From Treponema sp. (GTDB taxonomy: Bacteria; Spirochaetota; Spirochaetia; Treponematales; Breznakiellaceae): a stretch of DNA of 34,317 nt. The translations under genes and the position numbers were made by a program. The number at the start of each line of letters is the position of its first letter. Position 1 is the first letter of the stretch. The stretch spans positions 1 to 34,317 of the forward strand of contig JAIRRB010000026.1 of assembly GCA_031256195.1 (NCBI GenBank). Reading direction: 5' to 3'. The notes beneath the pieces were generated by a model, which was given only the letters and a program-made list of their open reading frames with translations, had not been told where the DNA came from and did not search any database. Positions 15,688 to 23,082 of this stretch are shown here, one piece after another.

Positions 15688-18600
15688 TTAAGAACAACCC
15701 GTTGTGCCGCCGCAGGTATTGCATTTCATGCAGGTTCCGCTCCGTACCAGGGTAAAGGAACCGCAGGAAGGACAAGGGTCGCCTTCATAGCCTTTGATGC
15801 GCGCCTGGGCGATTTTTACCACTTCACTTTGTTCAGGCAGCGGCTGGCTTGCCAACGCAGGCTGGTCAAGTACCTGAACCGTCGGCGCTGCTGTTGGCTG
15901 CACCGCTGTCTGCGCAGAACCTGAACCACCGGAATAAGGATTATTTCCGGGCGCTCCTCCCGCCAGCGCTTTAACCGTTCCCTTGTCGCCTGCGGATGAT
16001 TGTCCTGAGGACGAGTGTCCCAAAAGGCCGGCTGATTTTTGTCCGCTTGATAAAGCGCCGCCTGATAAAGCGCCGCCCGGCGAAGAGCCGCCTGATGCCG
16101 CGTTAGGGGGATTATTGGGTTTGAAGCCGACACTCTGTTTTCCGCCAAAACGCTGTTTTGCCTCGCCGCCGTCCAATTCACCTTTTGTGCCGGTGGTCAG
16201 CAGGTCTTCCGGCTTCACCTGGCCCAGATCGTTACGCTTAAGATAACTTATTGCCAAATCACGGAAAATATAATCAATGACACTGGTTGCCATTTTCACA
16301 TAATCGTGGCCCTGAACCATACCGTTCGGCTCAAAGCGGCTGAAAGTAAAAGCGTCAACATATTCTTCCAGCGGAACGCCGTATTGCAGGCCCAATGAAA
16401 CGGTAATGGCAAAACTGTTGAGGAGGCTGCGGAAAGCGGCGCCTTCCTTGTGCATGTCAAGAAAAATTTCGCCGAGGTTGCCGTCTTCGTATTCGCCGGT
16501 ACGGATAAAAATTGAGTGACCGCCGATTTTTGCTTTTTGAGTATAGCCCATTCTGCGGTTGGGCAGAGGCTTGCGGATTCCCCGGACGGCGGGCTTGCGG
16601 GGGTCGGCAGTCAGAGACTGCAAATCAAGGCCCCGCTCAACCTTGAGTATGGTGTCGGCAAGGGGATCGGTTCCCGGAGCAAGCGATGAAAGCGGCTGTG
16701 AAAGTTTTGAACCGTCACGGTACAGGGCCACCGCTTTCAGGGCGTTTTTCCATGAAAGCATATAAGCGCCCTTGACATCTTCATAGTTCACCGCATTGGG
16801 CATATTGATCGTTTTGGAAATCGCCCCGGAAATAAAGGGCTGTACCGCCGCCATCATGCCGATATGGGCAGTCCATGAAATAGAACGTCTGCCGTTTTTG
16901 CCGGACGGCGTGGCGGTATCAAAAACCGCATAATGTTCCGTATTAAGACCCGGCGCGTCTTCAAGACCCATTGTTCCGCAGGCATAGAGTTCCGCTTCGG
17001 CAATATCTTCGGAGCTAAAGTCAAGATGCCTGAGTAAACTGAATCCCTGCAATGACCAGGTTGATTCAGGGATATGGAGAATTTTTTCAACAAAATCCCT
17101 GCCCAGTATCCAGGGATTAAAAACTCCTTCCAGGCCAAGGGCTGTTTTAACGGCATCCTCGGCGGCGGCTATCGCTTCCTGAGTAAAGCCTTTTACTTTC
17201 AAAGTTTCGGGATTTATTGCCGGCGCGCCGTTCAGCGTTTTGCGGCCGGTGGCATAGGCTACAATTTCTTCGATTGTTTGCGGCGAATAGCCCAGCGCCT
17301 CCAGCGCGGGCGGCACTGACTGGTTGATGATTTTGAAATAGCCGCCACCGGCAAGTTTTTTGAATTTAACCAGGGCAAAATCCGGCTCAACGCCGGTTGT
17401 ATCGCAATCCATCAAAAGGCCGATAGTGCCGGTGGGGGCAATGGCGCTGACCTGGGCATTGCGGTAACCGTGGGCCTTGCCGAGGTCCAGAGCGCGATCC
17501 CATGCGGCCTTTGCCGCATCCAAAAGATACGGCGGGCAATAGGCGGGGTCTATTCCGCAGGGAACAGTGTGCAGTCCTTCATATTCGGATTCACCTTCGT
17601 TGTATGCCGCCCGCCGGTGATTGCGTATAACACGCAGCATATTGGCCTCATTTTCCCGGTAACGGAAGAAAGGCCCCATTTCGGCGGCCATGCGGGCGGA
17701 CTGGGAGTATGCCTCGCCGGAAAGCAGGGCCGAAAGCGCCCCTGCCACTGCCCTCCCCTCTCCGGAATCGTAGGCCAAGCCCATCAGCATAAGAAGGGTT
17801 CCCAAATTGGCATAACCCAGACCCAATGTGCGGTACTGGTAGGAAAGTTCCGCAATACGGGGCGCGGGGAATTGGGCCATCACCACCGAAATTTCAAGAA
17901 TCGTAGTCCAGATTCCAATGGCGTGGAGGTAGCCCTGAACATCAAATGTTTTTGATTGCCGGTCATACAGCGCCGCCAGATTTATTGACGCAAGGTTGCA
18001 GGCGGTGTCATCCAGAAACATATATTCGGAACAGGGATTCGATGCGCGGATTTCCCCGCCCGCCGGACAGGTATGCCAGTCGTTGATGGTGGTATGGTAC
18101 TGTAGTCCCGGATCAGCGCACTGCCAGCTGCTGCGGGCAATTTCCGTCCACAGTTTTCGGGCCTTAATTGTTTTAACCGCTTTGCCGCTGGTGCGGTTGG
18201 TAAGATTCCAGTCCGCATCGTTCAGCACTGCCCGCATAAATTCATCGCTGACCCGCAGGCTGTTATTGGAGCTTTGGCCGGAAACGGTATTGTAAGCCTC
18301 ATCATCCCAGGCGGTGGAAAAAACCTGTGCGCCTATATCATCATCCCCCTGCTCAATCCGCCTGAGGTGCTGATACAAATAAGAAGCGGGAATCTTATCG
18401 CCTAACGCGGCGCGGAGAACCGCAGCAAGCTCATGATTCTTTTCAACATTAAATTTATCGCCTTCCGGCCCCCGAAAACCGGCCTGCGCCTTTTTGATTC
18501 CTTCAAGATGTTTTTTTACAATAGCCGAACCGGTTACCATAGAAGCGACTTTATGCTCCTCGCCGGCTTTCCATGAAATATATTTTTCCACATCGGGGTG

Positions 18601-19446
18601 ATCCACATCCAGCGTTACCATTTTGGCGGCCCGACGGGTAGTGCCGCCGGACTTTATCGCTGAAGCGGAACGGTCCCCGATTTTCAAAAATGAAATCAGG
18701 CCGGAAGAAACGCCGCCGCCGGAGAGCGGCTCGTTCACGCTGCGGATATTGGAAAAATTGGAGCCTGTACCGGAACCGTATTTGAACAGCCGCGCCTCCC
18801 GTGTTACCAGGTCCATGATGCCGCCCTCGTTGACGAGGTTGTCTTCGATGGAAAGAATGAAACAGGCGTGAGGCTGGGGACGTTTGTAGGCGCTGTCTGA
18901 TTTTACCAGTTCTTTTTTTTCAGGGTCAAAATAATAATGCCCCTGAGCCGGGCCGTCGATTCCGTATACCGCATACAGTCCCGTATTGAACCATTGGGGG
19001 CTGTTGGGCGCGGCAAGCTGGTGGGCAAGCATATAGCAGGTCTCATCATAAAAAGCCTGTGCATCTTCCTCACTGTCAAAATACTTGTTCTGCCGCCCCC
19101 AATCCATCCAGGTAAAGGCCAGCCGGTGAAACACCTGCCGGGCGTCATGTTCCGCGCCGTCTTCGGGCAGAATACTCACATCATCCCTGTCCGCCGGAAC
19201 ATCCACAGAGGGCGCCGCCCATTTTTTCCATTCGTACATTTTGTCCGCCGGAACCCCGGCTTTGCGGAAATACTTTTGAGCGATAATATCTGCGGCTATT
19301 TGACCCCAAAAAGAAGGTACAATGACGGTATCTTCGGAAAAAATCGCCTTACCATCGGGATTGCGGATTTCACTTTTCCGCTTTTCCCATACTATATTGT
19401 TATACGGCCCGGTTTTCCGGTCCGTAAAAAACCGTTTAATTTTCAT
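15688..19446 (-). CDS. nrdJ: Vitamin B12-dependent (class II) ribonucleotide reductase
   Basis: The 1252-residue enzyme reduces ribonucleotides to deoxyribonucleotides using adenosylcobalamin, so it needs neither oxygen nor a glycyl radical. Diagnostic segments are [21 protein letters not shown]-type active-site residues, [19 protein letters not shown], and the C-terminal cysteine-rich tail (CPSCG...CMKCNTCGG, last ~28 residues) that re-reduces the active site. It belongs to the long NrdJ form. Between the catalytic part and the tail there is an unusually long Gly/Ser/Ala/Pro linker (roughly residues 1120-1210), including an exact 15-bp tandem duplication. The promoter carries tandem NrdR-like boxes. 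ATG 19446 follows a leader with a G7 tract; no standard Shine-Dalgarno is seen. Confidence 0.96.
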   Translation of the reverse strand: MKIKRFFTDRKTGPYNNIVWEKRKSEIRNPDGKAIFSEDTVIVPSFWGQIAADIIAQKYFRKAGVPADKMYEWKKWAAPSVDVPADRDDVSILPEDGAEHDARQVFHRLAFTWMDWGRQNKYFDSEEDAQAFYDETCYMLAHQLAAPNSPQWFNTGLYAVYGIDGPAQGHYYFDPEKKELVKSDSAYKRPQPHACFILSIEDNLVNEGGIMDLVTREARLFKYGSGTGSNFSNIRSVNEPLSGGGVSSGLISFLKIGDRSASAIKSGGTTRRAAKMVTLDVDHPDVEKYISWKAGEEHKVASMVTGSAIVKKHLEGIKKAQAGFRGPEGDKFNVEKNHELAAVLRAALGDKIPASYLYQHLRRIEQGDDDIGAQVFSTAWDDEAYNTVSGQSSNNSLRVSDEFMRAVLNDADWNLTNRTSGKAVKTIKARKLWTEIARSSWQCADPGLQYHTTINDWHTCPAGGEIRASNPCSEYMFLDDTACNLASINLAALYDRQSKTFDVQGYLHAIGIWTTILEISVVMAQFPAPRIAELSYQYRTLGLGYANLGTLLMLMGLAYDSGEGRAVAGALSALLSGEAYSQSARMAAEMGPFFRYRENEANMLRVIRNHRRAAYNEGESEYEGLHTVPCGIDPAYCPPYLLDAAKAAWDRALDLGKAHGYRNAQVSAIAPTGTIGLLMDCDTTGVEPDFALVKFKKLAGGGYFKIINQSVPPALEALGYSPQTIEEIVAYATGRKTLNGAPAINPETLKVKGFTQEAIAAAEDAVKTALGLEGVFNPWILGRDFVEKILHIPESTWSLQGFSLLRHLDFSSEDIAEAELYACGTMGLEDAPGLNTEHYAVFDTATPSGKNGRRSISWTAHIGMMAAVQPFISGAISKTINMPNAVNYEDVKGAYMLSWKNALKAVALYRDGSKLSQPLSSLAPGTDPLADTILKVERGLDLQSLTADPRKPAVRGIRKPLPNRRMGYTQKAKIGGHSIFIRTGEYEDGNLGEIFLDMHKEGAAFRSLLNSFAITVSLGLQYGVPLEEYVDAFTFSRFEPNGMVQGHDYVKMATSVIDYIFRDLAISYLKRNDLGQVKPEDLLTTGTKGELDGGEAKQRFGGKQSVGFKPNNPPNAASGGSSPGGALSGGALSSGQKSAGLLGHSSSGQSSAGDKGTVKALAGGAPGNNPYSGGSGSAQTAVQPTAAPTVQVLDQPALASQPLPEQSEVVKIAQARIKGYEGDPCPSCGSFTLVRSGTCMKCNTCGGTTGCS
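16048..16077 (-). repeat. Perfect 15-bp tandem duplication in nrdJ linker
   Basis: Two adjacent identical 15-bp units (16048-16062 and 16063-16077) encode a repeated Gly-Gly-Ala-Leu-Ser in the low-complexity linker. The unit is a multiple of three, so copy-number change keeps the frame. Confidence 0.85.
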
Positions 19447-19461
19447 TGTCTGTGTTCTACC

Positions 19462-19508
19462 CCCCCATATATAGTGTCGGCCTAGAGAGTATACACCATA
19501 TGGAGCGG
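19462..19508. promoter_or_regulatory. Tandem NrdR-box-like operators upstream of nrdJ
   Basis: The NrdR consensus is acaCwAtATaTwgtgt. Bases 19462-19477 match it at 13 of 16 positions, including an unbroken ATATATAGTGT. Bases 19493-19508 (ACACCATATGGAGCGG) match at 11 of 16. They start 31 bp apart with a 15-bp linker, the spacing known for tandem NrdR sites. The predicted nrdJ -10 lies in the linker and the second box in the promoter spacer, which fits repression. Confidence 0.7.
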
Positions 19509-19517
19509 GAATGGCAA
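19488..19517 (-). promoter_or_regulatory. Promoter of nrdJ
   Basis: On the minus strand TTGCCA (19517-19512), an 18-bp spacer and TATACT (19493-19488) predict a start near 19481 and a leader of about 35 nt. The leader contains seven consecutive G (opposite 19460-19466) about 13 nt before the ATG. Confidence 0.6.
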
Positions 19518-19531
19518 TAGTTACCTATCTA

Positions 19532-19560
19532 TTTTCATTCGGGGGCCTTTATGGTATAAT
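19532..19560 (+). promoter_or_regulatory. Extended -10 promoter, predicted near-leaderless
   Basis: TTTTCA (19532-19537), 17 bp and TATAAT (19555-19560) with an upstream TGG (extended -10) predict a start near 19567. This is 4 nt before ATG 19571, which has no Shine-Dalgarno. Confidence 0.65.
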
Positions 19561-19570
19561 AAACTCTAGT

Positions 19571-20059
19571 ATGTCTTTTCCGCCGCATTTGCCCGATCAA
19601 GTATATGAATTTGCCGTCGGCGTTAAGACCGCCCTGAGCGACTTTTTCTACAAAATGATAGAAAAAGCGGCGGAATTGGGCAAACCGCTGGTGGAAAAAC
19701 TGCCGCCGGAAAAGCGACGGCCGGTTTTGATGGTTTCAGCCGGGGCTTTTGCGGTTCTCGCGCTGGTTTTTGCCGGGATACCGGTGCTCACGCGAGGTAA
19801 ATCCGAAGAACAGAAACCGGCGTCGGCATCTGTGGCGGGAAATGTACCGGCGCGGCAGGGGATTATTCCTCCTGATGAAGTGTTTTTGCCCGATGAACCG
19901 GATTTTGTTCCCGGAGTGATGCTCGAACGGGAACGGCGTACCAGGTGGACTGATGCTGATGCCGCTCCCCTGTGGCAGGACCCACTGAAAAACGGCGAAG
20001 AACCGTGGCGAAATCGCATTGAAAAGACCATAGATGAAATCATGGAGAGTGTTCCGTGA
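19571..20059 (+). CDS. Hypothetical single-pass membrane protein
   Basis: This 162-residue protein begins at ATG 19571 (MSFPPHLPDQ); an upstream frame start at 19511 would lie before the promoter's -35 and is rejected. Residues ~1-50 are helical and charged. One transmembrane helix follows at ~51-72 (VLMVSAGAFAVLALVFAGIPVL), then an acidic/polar tail. The cluster of Lys/Arg before the helix suggests a cytoplasmic N-terminus and an external tail. The family is not recognised. Its stop overlaps the GTG of the next gene (GTGA), so it is coupled to the TPR lipoprotein. A shared envelope role is inferred from that coupling alone. Confidence 0.7.
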   Translation: MSFPPHLPDQVYEFAVGVKTALSDFFYKMIEKAAELGKPLVEKLPPEKRRPVLMVSAGAFAVLALVFAGIPVLTRGKSEEQKPASASVAGNVPARQGIIPPDEVFLPDEPDFVPGVMLERERRTRWTDADAAPLWQDPLKNGEEPWRNRIEKTIDEIMESVP

Positions 20060-21564
20060 AAAAAGTGTACCTATTTAACATTCCGCTGCTTATTATAATG
20101 ACAATATTCGCTTCCTGTTCCAGCGCACCCAAAAATCAGGGAACTCCTGCTCCGGAAGCGCCCCAGAGCGCAGAGCGGCCGGAGCGTATGCCAGTTTCCG
20201 AAGAAGTGGTTGAGGCTGATAGTGTAGACACCCCGGTTACCGAAATAGAAGAAGTCAAAAGAGAAGAAATCGCAGAAGTTATAGAAGAAATCGAAGAAAT
20301 GGTTGATGAAGAACCTGTTCTGGCGGATGCGGAAGAGGAGCCCCCGGTAGAAATTGTTGAGCCGGAGCCTCCGGTACTGGCCATTGTTCCGGAACCGGAG
20401 CCGCCGCAAGCGCCGCCGCGGGCAATCGAACCGCCGCCGCCGGCAAGACCTGTTCCCGCTCCCAGGCCGGAGACGCCACGGGTAACCGTTCCTCCTCCTC
20501 CGGCAGCGCCTCCCCCTCCTCCTGTCTTGCCGCCCGTTGAAGAAGAAAAGCCGTCGGCAGCGGAAGAACCTCCTGTCATAGTCCAGGAACCGCCGCCGCG
20601 CATTATACCCGAACTGCCCAATCCCACGCCGGGTATCAGCAGCCGGCAGGATGCAATATTGCCTATGGTTTTTTCCCGTATGGTGCGCGCCACCGTGGGG
20701 CAGTTGGTTGAAGTTCCTTTCCGGGGAACCGGCTGGGTGTATTTGGGTGAGGCAGGCGCACAGCGGGGTATTGTTTACGATTCCCGCAGGCTCGAACCTG
20801 AGGGGCAGAGTTTTATTTTCAGAACCGAGCGGACAGGCGAATATGCGCTGAAATTCTACCGGCAGGATTTTATCCGTGATTTTATTATCAATGATTATGT
20901 ACAGGTGATTGTCGGCGCGCCTTCCGAAACTGCCGGGACAGGCTGGTTCAACCCGCCGGTTGACCGGGGCCGGGTAATTGCTGAACCGCGCTGGCCCAGT
21001 CCGCTTGCGGAAGCCCAGGCCATCAGAGCGGATAATCGTCTGACCCAGCCAGACGTACCGGCAGCCATCGGCAAACCAGAAGGCACTACCGCGGACGCTC
21101 CGGTATCCGCAGCGCCGGTAAGACCATCGGTAGCCCCGCCGGTTCAGCAGCCGCCGGCCTCGCCGCCAACTGTGCCGCCAGCCTCGCTGCCGACTCCATC
21201 AGCAGTTCCACCGGCATCTTCGCCTCCGGCTTTACCAAATACATCTCAAAACGCTGCTCCGGAATCGCCGGTGTACCTTGATCCCGCAGTATATCTGGAA
21301 AAGGCACAAGAGGAATTTGAAGCAGGCCGTGTAGCCTCAGCGATTTCCTTCCTCGACCAGTTTTGTGAACATTACCCTTCGGGAACTGATGAAGTGTGGT
21401 GGCTCTACGGCCAGTTCTACGAGGCGAACAGCCCCAGCCGGAACATCCTTGCCGCCCTGAACTCCTACCGCCGTCTGGTACAGGAATATCCCCAGAGCAG
21501 TCGCTTTGACGACGCCCGCAAAAGAATTGCCTATTTGCAAAGGTATTACATAAATATTAATTAA
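20056..21564 (+). CDS. Pro/Glu-rich lipoprotein with C-terminal TPR-like repeats
   Basis: The 502-residue product starts at GTG 20056, overlapping the previous stop. The leader MKKVYLFNIPLLIIMTIFAS followed by Cys is a lipoprotein signal. Residues ~45-190 are low complexity, first Glu/Val-rich then dominated by proline; a second Pro/Ala-rich stretch lies at ~340-410. Between them a compact segment (~195-300: MVRATVGQLVEVPFRGTGWVYLGE, TGEYALKFYRQDF) looks like a small beta domain. The end (~415-502) has TPR-like helices (YLEKAQEEFEAGRVASAISFL; NSYRRLVQEYPQSSRFDDARKRI) like YbgF/BamD-type tails. Extended Pro-rich linkers commonly span the periplasm or peptidoglycan, so a scaffold linking membrane and wall is plausible but unproven. 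Confidence 0.75.
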   Translation: MKKVYLFNIPLLIIMTIFASCSSAPKNQGTPAPEAPQSAERPERMPVSEEVVEADSVDTPVTEIEEVKREEIAEVIEEIEEMVDEEPVLADAEEEPPVEIVEPEPPVLAIVPEPEPPQAPPRAIEPPPPARPVPAPRPETPRVTVPPPPAAPPPPPVLPPVEEEKPSAAEEPPVIVQEPPPRIIPELPNPTPGISSRQDAILPMVFSRMVRATVGQLVEVPFRGTGWVYLGEAGAQRGIVYDSRRLEPEGQSFIFRTERTGEYALKFYRQDFIRDFIINDYVQVIVGAPSETAGTGWFNPPVDRGRVIAEPRWPSPLAEAQAIRADNRLTQPDVPAAIGKPEGTTADAPVSAAPVRPSVAPPVQQPPASPPTVPPASLPTPSAVPPASSPPALPNTSQNAAPESPVYLDPAVYLEKAQEEFEAGRVASAISFLDQFCEHYPSGTDEVWWLYGQFYEANSPSRNILAALNSYRRLVQEYPQSSRFDDARKRIAYLQRYYININ

Positions 21565-21585
21565 CAATGCCCCCTGCCGATACAT

Positions 21586-21644
21586 CTCCATTTTACCCTT
21601 GAAAAATGTAGATATTACTCCATTTTACCCTTGAAAAATGTAGA
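21586..21644. repeat. 27-bp direct repeat pair, candidate operator of the AAA gene
   Basis: Two identical 27-bp copies (21586-21612 and 21618-21644) lie 32 bp apart in the 101-bp gap. Each contains an internal inverted repeat, CATTTT and AAAATG, around an 8-nt centre. The second copy includes the -35 hexamer of the gene at 21666, placing a bound protein on the promoter. Three turns of helix separate the copies, so both face the same side. Confidence 0.8.
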
Positions 21645-21659
21645 GGCTACTGTTAAAAT
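21631..21659 (+). promoter_or_regulatory. Promoter of AAA/DUF4143 gene, predicted leaderless
   Basis: TTGAAA (21631-21636), 17 bp and TAAAAT (21654-21659) preceded by TGT (extended -10) predict transcription starting at 21666, the A of the ATG. There is no ribosome site. Confidence 0.7.
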
Positions 21660-21665
21660 ATACCT

Positions 21666-22970
21666 ATGAAGCGCATTGTCTACCACGATTTATTGGTTTG
21701 GAAGGTCTCATCAAACAGAAAACCCCTGCTGTTGCTGGGCGCCCGGCAGGTTGGCAAAACCTGGCTTATGGAAGAATTTGGCAAGAATGAATATAAAAAT
21801 GTTGTATATCTCAATTTTGAAAAGCAGCCCATGTTATCAACCTATTTTGATGATGATTTAAGTCCTGTAAATATTCTTAAAAGTCTGGAACAGCATTTTA
21901 ACACAACAATAGAAGCGGATAACACTCTTCTTATTTTTGATGAAGTGCAGGAGTCCGGACATGCGTTAAATTCGCTCAAATATTTTTGTGAGGAGGCGCC
22001 GCAATACCACATTATGGCGGCGGGCAGTTTTCTGGGCGTTTCCATGCACGGTAGTTTCCCTGTCGGCAAAGTTGACCGCATTACCCTTTATCCTTTTTCT
22101 TTTTACGAGTTTTTGGAAGGTATTGGTAAAGAACGTTATGTAGAAGCGATTAAAAGGCAAGACTTTAACTTAATTCGCGCTACATCGGGCGATTATCAAA
22201 AATTCCTTAAAACATATTTTTTTGCCGGCGGTATGCCAAGGGCGGTTGCCGCTTATGCCGAGCGGGAAAATTTGAGGGAAGTCAGGGCAATACAAAACGA
22301 TATTTTGGCAGATTACCGGGATGATTTTTCAAAACATATAACAGCGGTGAACATACCAAAAGTGGAAATGATTTGGAATGCCATTCCCCGCCACCTCTCC
22401 AAAGAAAAAAAGAAATTCGTATACAAGGAGCTTAAATCAGGCGCACGGGCATACGCATACGAGGATGCGATGAATTGGCTGTTTAATACGCGCCTTGTCT
22501 ACAAAATTGTCCGTACGGAAGAAAACAAATTACCGTTGGCAAGCTATGCGAACGAAGGGGTTTTTAAGTTATATATGCTGGACATAGGGCTTTTAGGCGC
22601 AAAAGCAGAGCTTGATGTAACCACGGCGCTTGAGTCCAATAATGAACTTTTTGGCATTTTCAACGGCGCCATGATGGAACAATATGTTATGCAGGAACTT
22701 AAAGCCGCCGGTTTTACACCTTATTACTGGGGCAGGGAAAAAGGCGCCGCGGAGGTGGATTTTGTTGTGCAATGGCGCAATGAGATTGTCCCTGTAGAAG
22801 TCAAGGCAGGACTCCGCACAAAATCCAAAAGCCTTGATGTGTACAGGGGTTTGTATCATCCCGCACATACTGTCCGCACCACATTAAAAAATTTCGGTAT
22901 AAATGATGGTGTATATTCAGTGCCTCTTTATATGATAGCTGATTTTTCTGATTTGATGCACGTCAATTAA
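21666..22970 (+). CDS. AAA-family ATPase with DUF4143 C-terminal domain
   Basis: The 434-residue protein has Walker A GARQVGKT (25-32), Walker B LLIFDEVQ (88-95) and a sensor-like MAAGSFLGV. It belongs to the abundant AAA_14/DUF4143 group. Its C-terminus shows a PD-(D/E)XK nuclease-like core: E363 and D365 in AEVDFVV, then E378 and K380 in PVEVKAG. Biological roles of this family are largely unknown; members are patchily distributed and often multicopy, suggesting a mobile or defence-related history. The gene stands alone, is richer in A/T than its neighbours and sits behind a private repeat/promoter unit, all consistent with acquisition by transfer. The Walker A lysine is intact. Confidence 0.88.
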   Translation: MKRIVYHDLLVWKVSSNRKPLLLLGARQVGKTWLMEEFGKNEYKNVVYLNFEKQPMLSTYFDDDLSPVNILKSLEQHFNTTIEADNTLLIFDEVQESGHALNSLKYFCEEAPQYHIMAAGSFLGVSMHGSFPVGKVDRITLYPFSFYEFLEGIGKERYVEAIKRQDFNLIRATSGDYQKFLKTYFFAGGMPRAVAAYAERENLREVRAIQNDILADYRDDFSKHITAVNIPKVEMIWNAIPRHLSKEKKKFVYKELKSGARAYAYEDAMNWLFNTRLVYKIVRTEENKLPLASYANEGVFKLYMLDIGLLGAKAELDVTTALESNNELFGIFNGAMMEQYVMQELKAAGFTPYYWGREKGAAEVDFVVQWRNEIVPVEVKAGLRTKSKSLDVYRGLYHPAHTVRTTLKNFGINDGVYSVPLYMIADFSDLMHVN

Positions 22971-23045
22971 TTTCGGGGGTGTCCTATAAAGAATTTTTAC
23001 CACCGTTTCTCAAATTGAGCATTGAGTTTTATGGACAGAATATGG

Positions 23046-23075
23046 TTGATATACTGCACTCAATTCGTTTACCAT
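23046..23075 (+). promoter_or_regulatory. Possible promoter of Wzi-like barrel gene
   Basis: TTGATA (23046-23051), 18 bp and TACCAT (23070-23075) predict a start near 23082, immediately before GTG 23083. The -10 is poor. Bases 22971-23045 otherwise hold only a short palindrome, CTCAAATTGAG (23010-23020). Confidence 0.3.
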
Positions 23076-23082
23076 AACCTTA

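Noticed and set aside
15677-15775. Longer methyltransferase start overlapping nrdJ by 88 bp
   Set aside because: The extra 33 residues lie over the nrdJ Cys-rich tail; ATG 15676, 11 nt after the nrdJ stop, gives a natural operon junction.
19447-19570. Adenosylcobalamin riboswitch in front of the B12-dependent reductase
   Set aside because: The leader is only about 35 nt to the predicted start and the entire gap is 124 bp shared with a divergent promoter; no B12-box-like sequence was seen.
19511-19570. Upstream start for the one-TM protein
   Set aside because: It would begin before the -35 of the only good promoter; ATG 19571 matches the predicted transcription start.
20136-20693. 185-residue Gly/Ser-rich antisense frame
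   Set aside because: It is the complement of the Pro/Glu-rich low-complexity region of the lipoprotein; repetitive GC-rich codons keep the antisense frame open.
21586-21644. Possible CRISPR mini-array from the two 27-bp repeats
   Set aside because: Only two copies with a 5-bp gap, no spacer-sized intervals and no cas genes; the overlap with a promoter fits an operator better.
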